Positions 1 through 5,960 of a stretch of 9,583 nt of DNA are shown piece by piece. Under the pieces are notes generated by a model, which was given only the letters and a program-made list of their open reading frames with translations, made no database searches and was not told the DNA's origin. Each line of letters starts with the position of its first letter. The first letter of the stretch is position 1. The stretch spans positions 1-9,583 of the forward strand of contig CALXVW010000132.1 in the NCBI GenBank assembly GCA_944392185.1, written 5' to 3'. This DNA comes from an uncultured Alphaproteobacteria bacterium (GTDB taxonomy: Bacteria; Pseudomonadota; Alphaproteobacteria; RF32; CAG-239). The translations under genes and the position numbers were made by a program.

Positions 1-102
1 GCCATGAATTATCTGAATGAGGCCAGACGCGAAAACAACCGTCCGGTTTTGTTCTTGATTAACAATAACAATATCCCAAATTATGCCGCAGTAAAATTAT
101 GA
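1..102 (+). CDS. C-terminal end of a probable DegP/HtrA-family serine protease (partial)
   Basis: The frame is open from the first base and ends with TGA at 100-102, giving 33 residues of a protein that starts outside the window. The visible tail has a basic helix-like stretch (NEARRENNRP), then a hydrophobic strand (VLFLI), a polar turn (NNNNIPNY) and a final AAVKL. This matches the usual end of the second PDZ domain in alphaproteobacterial periplasmic Do/DegP proteases, where a line such as R.SVLLLV is followed by a short turn and FVALKL. The active-site domain is not visible, so the assignment rests only on this tail. Its stop overlaps the holC start (ATGA at 99-102), so the two are probably co-transcribed and translationally coupled. 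It does not resemble the C-terminus of leucyl aminopeptidase PepA, the more usual neighbour of holC. Confidence 0.45.
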   Translation, partial: AMNYLNEARRENNRPVLFLINNNNIPNYAAVKL

Positions 103-554
103 GCCGAGTTGATTTTTACCACCTGCAAAGCCAGCCTTTGGAAAATGTTTTGCCCAAGTTGCTTGAAAAAGCTTATGCCACCGGCAAGAGCACTTTGCTG
201 CGCATTGGCAACGAAGAACGAGTGGAATTCTTAAACGGAATCCTTTGGACGTACAGCGACCAATCTTTTTTGCCGCACGGCTCCAAGAAAGACGGTAATG
301 CTGAGCTGCAGCCGATTTGGCTCACCAGCGGCACGGATAATCCCAATATGGCAAGCTTGTTGTTTTTGGTTGACGGAGCTACAGCCCCTATAGAAGAGAT
401 TGAGAAGTTTATGCGGGTTTTTAACGTTTTTGACGGAAACTCTGAGGAGTCTTTAAATCAGGCCAGAGCATTTTGGAAAAACTGCAAAGCCTCCGGCAAT
501 GAATGTCATTATTGGAAGCAATCCCCCTCAGGTGCCTGGAGCGAAGTTGTTTAA
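99..554 (+). CDS. holC: DNA polymerase III subunit chi (HolC)
   Basis: This encodes 151 residues, close to the 147 of E. coli chi. Chi is the clamp-loader accessory subunit that pairs with psi and links the replisome to single-strand binding protein. Recognisable family landmarks are the N-terminal VDFYHL strand (4-9), a LWTY...SFLPHG segment (49-61) where chi proteins have their conserved Phe-Pro-His-Gly, PIWLT (72-76), FNVFDG (108-113), the helix QARAFWK (121-127) and the C-terminal HYWKQ plus Trp147. The ATG at 99 overlaps the TGA of the upstream gene and has no clear Shine-Dalgarno sequence, so initiation probably relies on re-initiation or coupling. Its TAA (552-554) overlaps the stop of the convergent small gene. 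No gene for psi is visible. The assignment is secure from motif order and length. Confidence 0.93.
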   Translation: MSRVDFYHLQSQPLENVLPKLLEKAYATGKSTLLRIGNEERVEFLNGILWTYSDQSFLPHGSKKDGNAELQPIWLTSGTDNPNMASLLFLVDGATAPIEEIEKFMRVFNVFDGNSEESLNQARAFWKNCKASGNECHYWKQSPSGAWSEVV

Positions 555-763
555 TTATCTTTTTTTTGTTTTTCCAGCAGCATGGCGGCAAAATCTATCA
601 CCAGTTCTCTGGCCGTTTGACTTTTTAAGCTCATAAAAAGACTCATCAGCCTATGCATTTGCGACCAGCCGGATATATGCTCGCTGATATCGGGAAAGAG
701 CGGAAAATCATCATCAGAATAATTTTGTTGCAGTCTTTTATCTGAATTTCTTGCCTTTATCAT
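551..763 (-). CDS. Small conserved-looking protein of unknown function (70 aa)
   Basis: I do not recognise this protein. It has a polar, acidic N-terminal half (SDDDFPLFPDISEH, residues 16-29) followed by two predicted amphipathic helices (about 32-48 and 50-67) with a basic end. The second helix (ARELVIDFAAMLLEK) loosely resembles the last helix found after Xre-type DNA-binding domains, but no helix-turn-helix is present, so I assign no function. There is no signal peptide or membrane segment. It is likely real because AAAGAAAGGA lies 7 bases upstream of its ATG and it starts 43 bases after the fusion gene's stop, on the same strand with no terminator between, which suggests one transcript. 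Its stop (551-553) overlaps the holC stop on the opposite strand. Confidence 0.55.
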   Translation of the reverse strand: MIKARNSDKRLQQNYSDDDFPLFPDISEHISGWSQMHRLMSLFMSLKSQTARELVIDFAAMLLEKQKKDN

Positions 764-806
764 GACACGATCCTTTCTTTCTCAAAGGACGGAATATGAT
801 TTATAT

Positions 807-2459
807 TTAATCTGCTTTTTCCTTTTTTAAAGCCACCTTATCTATGTCGCTTGGGAAGTTTACATCCAATAATTTATCACCGCCCTTGACTTCTACAACA
901 TTGGTATAGTCTGCGTGTTCCATAAAAACAGGACGTAAAGATGCGTTCTCAGGCACAATATCTGCCTTGTCATATAGCGCTTTGCTCCAAATAACGGGAT
1001 TAGACTTAACGCCTTTATGGCTAAACAAGCAAAGTTGCTTTTCGCTGTCTTTTTTGAAAGAGGCTATCAGCTTATTGATATCGGCGGCAGTCACATTTGG
1101 CATATCAGCCGGAAGAATCATGGCTCCGTCACAAAAGCCCGGAACCGATTTTATGCCCAAATCAATAGAGGTCTTAACTCCCGAGCGGTAGGCCGGATTA
1201 TAGATAACATTAACATCCACCTTATCCAAATATTCGCTCATCTCCTCATCACGGTAGCCGGTGATGACAAATACCGGACTGGCGTCTGAGGCAATGGCCG
1301 CATTGACAGCTTTCATAAACAGAGGTAGGTCTTCTTCCACCTCTACCATCAGCTTGTTGCGGCCGGAGCGGCTCCCTACTCCTGCTGCTAAGACGATGGC
1401 GGCAATATTGGCTTTTTTGCTCTTTGTGCCGCTATTTTTGGCGGCAATCAGTAAATCTTTATCTTGCTCTCCAAGCATCTCACCATCCGGCAAAGTGGCC
1501 GGGATCATCTTGGCAAAGGCGGCCGGATTTAATTTCTCTGAAAACAGAGCTTGTTTGATATATCTGTCTGCCAAAGAAGTGTCTATCTTGTCATAATTAT
1601 AGGGCAAGACAATTATTTTGGTTTCTCTCTTTTGTGCCAAAAATAAATCTGCGGCACCGATTTGCGGTAAGTGAGTATTGACTTTTATATCGACAATTTT
1701 TTGCAGAGCCTCCGGCAAGACATCTTTTTTGCAGGCAGAGGGGAAAGCGCCCAAAACAAATATCACCTCATAGCCTGCAGCCAAGGCATCTTGCAGAGAA
1801 TCGGCGACACTTTCCTGATGATAGGTGGCATTGTATTCTCCTGAAAAATCCAGCTGATAGGGGGCAAAGGAGTTAACCAGCTTTTTCACCACCGAGGTAA
1901 AATGCACGGTTTCTGCCTTATCATCCAAGGCTTTTGTATAGATAAACGCCGTCTTAAACGGATGAATTTCAGCTATTTGCAGTAAAGACACATTGCCAGA
2001 GAGTTTGAAGATGATATCATCCACCTCTCCTTGCGGCATTATCGGCGTGCTCATTTGCAGGCGCGCAATAATCTCCCCCTTGGTAGCCGGATGATAGGGC
2101 AAAACGGTGTTTAGCACTATCTCTTGATGCAGGCGGTTGAACTTGCTTATTCTATCTTCATCGCTGATAAAAACGCCGTCTTTGGCTGCCACGATTTGGC
2201 AAAGACCATCATCTCCTACCACATAGGCCGTATTATCCCCGCAGAGCTTAGCGGCAATAATACCGAGAGCGGTACGAGAATCGATATCATCATCTTCCAT
2301 CAAGGCGCCAAAGACACGTCTGATGCCAAACATCTTGAAGATGATAATGTCTTCTTTGGTGATGGCATGGCCCTTGGGGTAGAACTTGCTGCCTAAGTTA
2401 TAATCGGCAAAAAGTCTGACATTTTCGGCGGTGTTAATATCAAATTCGGCTGTTTTCAT
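807..2459 (-). CDS. Molybdopterin-binding / MobA-like nucleotidyltransferase fusion protein (MocA-like)
   Basis: This 550-residue protein has two parts. Residues 1-345 correspond to the molybdopterin-binding region seen in alphaproteobacterial fusions. It starts with a strand-rich segment (DYNLGSKFYPKGHAITKEDI, about 19-38), then the VLPYHPATKGEIIARLQ region (119-135), followed by a MoaB/Mog-like fold (about 170-310). Residues 351-545 form a GT-A nucleotidyltransferase domain of the MobA/MocA type. Its pyrophosphorylase loop is LAAGVGSRSG...K (357-369), with NPAYRSG (421-427), metal-binding Asp452 in PADMPNV and a late D532-V-N. The family transfers CMP or GMP to molybdopterin for molybdenum hydroxylases. 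The nucleotide cannot be told from sequence alone. The family's usual GLPG-type molybdopterin motif appears as VLPYNYDK (284-291), so that half may be degenerate. AGGGA lies 7 bases before the ATG. The small gene follows 43 bases downstream. Confidence 0.82.
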   Translation of the reverse strand: MKTAEFDINTAENVRLFADYNLGSKFYPKGHAITKEDIIIFKMFGIRRVFGALMEDDDIDSRTALGIIAAKLCGDNTAYVVGDDGLCQIVAAKDGVFISDEDRISKFNRLHQEIVLNTVLPYHPATKGEIIARLQMSTPIMPQGEVDDIIFKLSGNVSLLQIAEIHPFKTAFIYTKALDDKAETVHFTSVVKKLVNSFAPYQLDFSGEYNATYHQESVADSLQDALAAGYEVIFVLGAFPSACKKDVLPEALQKIVDIKVNTHLPQIGAADLFLAQKRETKIIVLPYNYDKIDTSLADRYIKQALFSEKLNPAAFAKMIPATLPDGEMLGEQDKDLLIAAKNSGTKSKKANIAAIVLAAGVGSRSGRNKLMVEVEEDLPLFMKAVNAAIASDASPVFVITGYRDEEMSEYLDKVDVNVIYNPAYRSGVKTSIDLGIKSVPGFCDGAMILPADMPNVTAADINKLIASFKKDSEKQLCLFSHKGVKSNPVIWSKALYDKADIVPENASLRPVFMEHADYTNVVEVKGGDKLLDVNFPSDIDKVALKKEKAD

Positions 2460-2482
2460 TTTATTGTCCCTGTTAACTTGGG

Positions 2483-2510
2483 ATTATGATAATGAAATTA
2501 GTTTAACAAA
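2483..2510 (-). promoter_or_regulatory. Possible promoter of the MocA-like gene
   Basis: On the minus strand a TTTGTT box (2505-2510) lies 16 bases from CATAAT (2483-2488), leaving a leader of roughly 15-20 bases before the ATG at 2459. The match to sigma-70 consensus is only fair. Position supports it: it lies just past the terminator of the lipoprotein gene, where a new transcript must begin. Confidence 0.3.
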
Positions 2511-2513
2511 TAT

Positions 2514-2541
2514 AAAAAAAAGGGGAAGAAAAATCTTCCCC
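2514..2541 (-). terminator. Intrinsic terminator after the lipoprotein gene
   Basis: Read on the minus strand this is GGGGAAGA, a TTTT loop, TCTTCCCC, then a run of eight T. It is a perfect 8-bp stem (arms 2534-2541 and 2522-2529) with a textbook U-tract (2514-2521). It lies 17 bases past the lipoprotein stop codon and separates that gene from the MocA-like gene. On the plus strand no T-run follows the stem, so it acts in one direction. Confidence 0.88.
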
Positions 2542-2550
2542 AAAGCCATA

Positions 2551-2581
2551 TTTTGCGATCAGAATGTATATGATCGCAAAA
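2551..2581. repeat. 11-bp perfect inverted repeat across the lipoprotein stop codon
   Basis: TTTTGCGATCA (2551-2561) and TGATCGCAAAA (2571-2581) are exact reverse complements separated by 9 bases. The TGA stop of the lipoprotein gene (2559-2561, minus strand) is formed by one arm. No U-tract follows directly, so it is not itself a terminator. It sits 9 bases before the terminator hairpin, giving a tandem pair of hairpins that could stabilise the mRNA 3' end or bind a dimeric protein. Confidence 0.7.
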
Positions 2582-3047
2582 AACGAGCTTTCCGCCAACA
2601 CCCTGCTTGAGGGTTCCAAACGGCCGTATAGACCCGCGCAAACAAGGCGCCGTTGTCTCCGGAGGCGAAGCTGATGATCTGCCTCTGACCGTCTGTTTGG
2701 GTTACGATGTCTGCAAACGGCCCGTTGCGATGGACTGTTTCTCTTAGTATCCAATCCTTGGTCTCCGGATCCACCCCATAAACCTCGATGTATGGACCTT
2801 CGGTGTTTTTGAGAAGGATGGTTCCAAAGGCTACCCAGAAACAATAATCTGAGTATTTTGATGCAGATACCCTCGCACCGGTGTTGCGATCAGGATAACC
2901 CCCAATATTTGTCGATGCCAACCGATGTCTGGCAACTTGATTCCCTTTACGAGCAGCTTCTTTATTCCAACTGCGGATATTTTTGTTAATCGTTGCGCAA
3001 GAACCTAACATCAAGCTCACAAGCGCTAAAAAAATAATTCTTTTCAT
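2559..3047 (-). CDS. Small putative lipoprotein of unknown function
   Basis: This is 162 residues from the chosen start. The N-terminus is a classic lipoprotein signal peptide: positive MKR, hydrophobic IIFLALVSLML, then lipobox L14-G15-S16-C17, so Cys17 should be lipidated after export. The remainder is a hydrophilic linker rich in Lys and Arg (20-45), then a probably beta-rich domain with many aromatic and Gly residues (YCFWVAFG, YIEVYGVD, IVTQTDGQRQIISFASGD, YTAVWNPQAGCW). I recognise no family. The frame also has an ATG at 3071 that would add eight residues. I prefer 3047 because it gives a standard-length signal peptide, but neither start has a good Shine-Dalgarno sequence. It has its own promoter and terminator, so it appears to be a single-gene unit, divergent from atoD. 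Confidence 0.72.
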   Translation of the reverse strand: MKRIIFLALVSLMLGSCATINKNIRSWNKEAARKGNQVARHRLASTNIGGYPDRNTGARVSASKYSDYCFWVAFGTILLKNTEGPYIEVYGVDPETKDWILRETVHRNGPFADIVTQTDGQRQIISFASGDNGALFARVYTAVWNPQAGCWRKARFLRSYTF

Positions 3048-3093
3048 GGTATTTGTTTTAATAATTGGCATATGTATAAATCAGAATGCCTAA

Positions 3094-3122
3094 AATATAG
3101 CATTGTTTCTCTTTTTTGTCTA
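3094..3122 (-). promoter_or_regulatory. Sigma-70-type promoter of the lipoprotein gene
   Basis: On the minus strand TAGACA (3117-3122) and TATATT (3094-3099) are 17 bases apart. The -10 is preceded by TGC, an extended -10 element. Transcription should start near 3087, about 40 bases before the preferred ATG at 3047. It lies back to back with the atoD promoter, with 26 bases between the two -35 boxes. Confidence 0.6.
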
Positions 3123-3148
3123 TATTTTTTATTGAAGTACAAAAATTG

Positions 3149-3177
3149 GTGACTTTTTGTTTTTTTTGAGTTATATT
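3149..3177 (+). promoter_or_regulatory. Sigma-70-type promoter of the atoD-atoA-exonuclease operon
   Basis: GTGACT (3149-3154) and TATATT (3172-3177) are 17 bases apart. The spacer is almost all T, ending in GAGT. Transcription should start near 3184, giving a leader of about 28 bases before the TTG start of atoD. The boxes closely resemble those proposed for rplM (TTGACT and TATATT), which strengthens the call. Confidence 0.55.
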
Positions 3178-3200
3178 AGCCCCCGAATTTTGAATAAGTT

Positions 3201-3204
3201 AGGA
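3201..3204 (+). promoter_or_regulatory. Ribosome binding site that fixes the TTG start of atoD
   Basis: AGGA at 3201-3204 is followed by 7 bases and then TTG at 3212. The encoded MKKLISV aligns with the start of E. coli AtoD, and there is no ATG or GTG in frame upstream at a sensible distance, so TTG is the likely initiator. Confidence 0.65.
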
Positions 3205-3211
3205 TTTTACG

Positions 3212-3862
3212 TTGAAAAAATTGATATCTGTATCCGAGGCCGGAAAGCTTATTACCCCGAATGCATCTGTCATGATCGGCGGTTTCTTTCGTTGCGGCTC
3301 CCCATACAAAGTTATTGATGAAATCATCAAAAACAAAATTGGTGGTCTAACCCTGATTGCCAATGATACTTGTTTTCCTGAATATGACCGTGGCAAACTC
3401 ATTGTCAACAAACTCGTGAAAAAAGCCATTGTCACCCATATCGGGACCAACCCGGAAACCGGTAGACAGCTCAATGCTGGTGAGATTGAGGTTGAGCTGG
3501 TGCCAATGGGAACCTTGGTGGAGAGAATCCGCTGCGGCGGTGCCGGCTTGGGCGGTTTTTTGACCCCGACCGGTAAGGGCACATTGGTGGAAGAAGGCAA
3601 ACAGGTTATTGAAAGTAATGGCAGGAAATATCTGTTGGAAAAGCCTTTGCGGGCTGATTTTGCCATCATCTATGCCACCAAAGCCGACAAGTTCGGCAAT
3701 GCCTTCTTGGACGGCACAACCCGCAATTTTAATACCGTGATGGCAACTGCCGCAGATGTCGTTATTTTGGAACCTGAGGAAATTTCAGATACACCCCTTG
3801 ACCCGGCACAAATCACTATTCCGGGAATTTTTGTTGATTATATTGTCATGCAGGAGAAATAA
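3212..3862 (+). CDS. atoD: Acetate/acetoacetate CoA-transferase, alpha subunit (AtoD-like)
   Basis: This 216-residue protein matches E. coli AtoD (220 residues) across its length. With AtoA it forms a class I (family I) CoA-transferase that moves CoA between acetyl-CoA or succinyl-CoA and short-chain or 3-oxo acids, in the cytoplasm. Landmarks are the glycine-rich CoA-transferase signature IGGFFRCGSP (22-31), HIGTNPETGR (76-85), RCGGAGLGGFLTPTG (107-121), LLEKPLRAD (141-149) and RNFN (171-174). The start is TTG with AGGA 7 bases upstream. Its TAA abuts the atoA ATG, so equimolar, coupled synthesis is expected. Substrate choice (acetoacetate, butyrate or succinate exchange) cannot be settled from sequence, and no thiolase or transporter gene is adjacent. 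ScoA/PcaI-type naming is an alternative. Confidence 0.92.
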   Translation: MKKLISVSEAGKLITPNASVMIGGFFRCGSPYKVIDEIIKNKIGGLTLIANDTCFPEYDRGKLIVNKLVKKAIVTHIGTNPETGRQLNAGEIEVELVPMGTLVERIRCGGAGLGGFLTPTGKGTLVEEGKQVIESNGRKYLLEKPLRADFAIIYATKADKFGNAFLDGTTRNFNTVMATAADVVILEPEEISDTPLDPAQITIPGIFVDYIVMQEK

Positions 3863-4528
3863 ATGGAACTCTCTAAAGAACAGTGCCGCGAAATTATTGC
3901 TCGCCGAATTGCTAAAGAATTTTCTGAAGGTGATGTCATTACCCTTGGGATTGGCTTGCCGACTGAGGTGGCAAATTATATTCCCCATGACATACATGTT
4001 ATCTTTCAGTCTGAAAATGGTATGCTCGGGGTTGGGCACAGAGATTTGGCCGCGCCTGAAAACCCCAAGGTAACCAATGCCGGAGGGATTCCGGTCACAA
4101 CCAAGCCAGGGGCCGCTTTCTTTGACACTGCCATGTCTTTTACCATTATCCGCGGCGGACATGTTGATGCCACTGTCTTGGGCGCTTTGCAAGTAGACCA
4201 ACACGGCAATCTTGCCAACTGGATGATCCCCGGTGCTTTTGTGCCAGGGATGGGCGGTGCCATGGATTTGGTGGTTGGTGCTAAAAAAGTGATTATTGCC
4301 ATGGAACATACCAACAAAGGAAAACCAAGAATCGTCAAAAACTGCACCATCCCTCTCACCGCTGAGGCTGAGGTTGATATGATTGTGACCGAGCGTTGTG
4401 TTCTTGAGAGAACCGAGCAAGGATTGCTCCTAAAAGAGATAAATCCGCTGTTTTCCCTAGACGATATTTTGCGCTCAACCGATGCCGATTTGATTATTCC
4501 GCAAGAGCTGCAACAACTGGCCGGCTAA
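3863..4528 (+). CDS. atoA: Acetate/acetoacetate CoA-transferase, beta subunit (AtoA-like)
   Basis: This is a 221-residue partner of AtoD and resembles E. coli AtoA (216 residues) throughout. It carries the catalytic glutamate, Glu51, in the family signature QSENG (49-53). This residue forms the glutamyl-CoA thioester during transfer. Other conserved blocks are LGIGLPT (28-34), TNAGG (71-75), FFDTAMSFTIIRGGHVD (86-102), VLGALQVD (105-112), NLANW (116-120) and VPGMGGAMDLV (127-137). AGGAG (3852-3856) lies 6 bases before the ATG, inside the end of atoD, and the two genes have no bases between them. The gene is intact with no missing active-site residue. The C-terminal 40 residues are less conserved, as is common in the family. 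Confidence 0.93.
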   Translation: MELSKEQCREIIARRIAKEFSEGDVITLGIGLPTEVANYIPHDIHVIFQSENGMLGVGHRDLAAPENPKVTNAGGIPVTTKPGAAFFDTAMSFTIIRGGHVDATVLGALQVDQHGNLANWMIPGAFVPGMGGAMDLVVGAKKVIIAMEHTNKGKPRIVKNCTIPLTAEAEVDMIVTERCVLERTEQGLLLKEINPLFSLDDILRSTDADLIIPQELQQLAG

Positions 4529-4531
4529 AAA

Positions 4532-5125
4532 ATGGAAAAATGCTTCATCATCTTTGATAGTGAATATGCCAGCTGGGACGGTTTTCTTACCGCTCCTAAA
4601 GAAGAAAAGAAAAAAGCCGAAGTGGTGCAAATTGCCGCTCTCAAAGTTAATGCCGCTGATTTAACCGTAAGAGAGAAATTTTGCCAATATATCAAACCAC
4701 ACTTCACACCCAAGCTCACTGATTATTTTATCAAACTCACCGGCATCACCGATGATTTGCTTGATGAAAAAGGAATTGACTTTCTTTCAGCTTACAAAAA
4801 ATTTGTTGAATTTTGCGGCATGGCTCCTTGCTATTCTCACGCATGGAATCCTCTGGACATTATTGGCGACGGCAGCGTTTTTGATGATAATCTGGCCTTG
4901 TGGCAAGCCTCAGACCTCCCCCGCCCGAGGTATAAAAATATTGCACCGTGGTTTCGGGAACAATATACAAAACGAGGAATTAGCATCTCACGCCAGGCCT
5001 CAGGGGAAATCGCCACCCTCCTTAATTGCCAAGACAAGCTCCCGCAGGGCTTGCAACCACACAATGCTTTGTATGATGTTTATTCCATTTTGGCCGGATT
5101 GCGCTTTTTGGATTTTAAATTATAG
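4532..5125 (+). CDS. DEDDh-type 3'-5' exonuclease family protein
   Basis: This 197-residue protein has the layout of the RNase T/DnaQ exonuclease fold. The Exo I motif is FDSEYASWDG (8-17), with Asp9 and Glu11 as metal ligands. LTGITDDLL (69-77) is the conserved stretch after the second strand. An Exo II region lies near SHAWNPLDI (102-110), probably Asp109. The Exo III motif HNALYD supplies His177 and Asp182. The family trims DNA or RNA from the 3' end using two metal ions. The substrate is unknown, and nothing here marks it as the polymerase proofreading subunit. It starts 3 bases after the atoA stop with no good Shine-Dalgarno sequence, so it is probably translated by coupling as the third gene of the operon. 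Its last 46 bases overlap the convergent deacetylase gene. Confidence 0.85.
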   Translation: MEKCFIIFDSEYASWDGFLTAPKEEKKKAEVVQIAALKVNAADLTVREKFCQYIKPHFTPKLTDYFIKLTGITDDLLDEKGIDFLSAYKKFVEFCGMAPCYSHAWNPLDIIGDGSVFDDNLALWQASDLPRPRYKNIAPWFREQYTKRGISISRQASGEIATLLNCQDKLPQGLQPHNALYDVYSILAGLRFLDFKL

Positions 5126-5832
5126 TTTTTCTTATTTTTTGACTTGAATTTTAGCCCTAAAATTGTCCAGACCGTACCATTCTTTTCTTGCCGATGAGAG
5201 AATATTTTGGAGCGCAAACTGCAATCTTCAACCCTAAAGCACTCTGCATAAGCAAAATTCTTTCTCAAACCCCGATAACTATTTAACCCAAGCATCTTGG
5301 TATAGTCTGTTTGTTCTACTTGTGTGGTGTATTCTTCTATCACCTCTTTCTTTTGACCGGCAACATCTGAAATATCAATAGTCACATTTGCTTTCAGCTG
5401 AGGAACGCCAACCTCATAAGTGGCCAACTTGGGCTTGAAAAAATGCAGCCAAAATTTTAAAAACGGATAAATACAGCGGTGGTCTCGGTGGCTCTCATAT
5501 GGACTTGGTACAAACACATAAGCGTAGTCATTAAATGGAAGTTTGAGTAACTTAAACAGATTTTTGCTCACCTTGGAATCTGGAACATCCCATTGCCAGA
5601 AATTTTTTATTCCTACCTTGTGCATGGCATTTATGAACTCTTGGTGGCGCAGTCCAACAATTTCTCCATCTCCGGGACGATTATTCTGTCCATCGGTTAA
5701 GACCAGAACATCGCAATCTTGTGGATGCTGGAGCAAGAAACCGCCCATGCCGATGCTTTCATCATCCGGGTGTGGAGCAATCACCAAACATCTCTGCCCT
5801 GCTTTCAACTCCAAATTCTCTTGAGCGGCCAT
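5080..5832 (-). CDS. PIG-L / LmbE family deacetylase
   Basis: This 250-residue protein belongs to the zinc-dependent N-acetylglucosaminyl deacetylase superfamily (PIG-L, MshB, LmbE). The family hydrolyses N-acetyl groups from sugar conjugates. The signature APHPDDESIGMGG (19-31) gives zinc ligands His21 and Asp24 and catalytic base Asp23. SHRDHR (114-119) supplies the third ligand, His118. LVLTDGQN (43-50) and VFVPSPYESH (106-115) also fit. There is no signal peptide, so it should be cytoplasmic. AGGAG lies 8 bases before the ATG. The last 20 residues are very Lys/Asn-rich (KSKNKKNYNLKSKKRNPAKME) and fall partly in the 46-base overlap with the exonuclease gene, so this tail may be a recent read-through extension. 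The substrate is not evident: no envelope or glycan gene is adjacent. Confidence 0.87.
   Translation of the reverse strand: MAAQENLELKAGQRCLVIAPHPDDESIGMGGFLLQHPQDCDVLVLTDGQNNRPGDGEIVGLRHQEFINAMHKVGIKNFWQWDVPDSKVSKNLFKLLKLPFNDYAYVFVPSPYESHRDHRCIYPFLKFWLHFFKPKLATYEVGVPQLKANVTIDISDVAGQKKEVIEEYTTQVEQTDYTKMLGLNSYRGLRKNFAYAECFRVEDCSLRSKIFSHRQEKNGTVWTILGLKFKSKNKKNYNLKSKKRNPAKME
5147..5164. repeat. Short inverted repeat inside the 3' end of the deacetylase gene
   Basis: AATTTTAG (5147-5154) and CTAAAATT (5157-5164) are exact reverse complements with 2 bases between them. It lies 22 bases past the exonuclease stop and inside the deacetylase coding region. No T-run follows on the plus strand, so it is a poor terminator candidate. 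It is AT-rich and may be chance. Confidence 0.35.
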
Positions 5833-5906
5833 ACGCTTGTCTCCTATTTATATTTGCTTTGGCCGTATAGATAAGATGCTTTTTGACAATCTCAAGAGCA
5901 GGACAC

Positions 5907-5935
5907 AAAAAAAAGAGGCGCGATAAAAGCACCTC
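5907..5935 (-). terminator. Intrinsic terminator of the rplM-rpsI operon
   Basis: Read on the minus strand this is GAGGTGC, loop TTTTATC, GCGCCTC, then eight T (5907-5914). All seven pairs form, counting one G-U wobble. On the plus strand that same position is a C/A mismatch, so the hairpin is perfect only in the direction of rpsI transcription. It lies 26 bases past the rpsI stop and upstream of the deacetylase start, separating the two units. Confidence 0.88.
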
Positions 5936-5960
5936 TTTTTTGAAAAACTTCCGTAAACGA

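Noticed and set aside
2503..2844. Minus-strand open frame of 113 codons overlapping the lipoprotein gene
   Set aside because: It lies in a different frame of the lipoprotein gene, has very basic low-complexity composition and no ribosome binding site, and runs through the terminator hairpin.
3785..4420. Minus-strand open frame of 211 codons opposite atoD/atoA
   Set aside because: The plus strand encodes an unambiguous AtoD/AtoA pair with catalytic motifs here. The antisense frame has His/Asn-rich composition typical of shadows.
5147..5164. Inverted repeat as terminator of the exonuclease operon
   Set aside because: The stem is AT-rich with a 2-base spacer and is not followed by a T-run. It lies within the deacetylase coding sequence.
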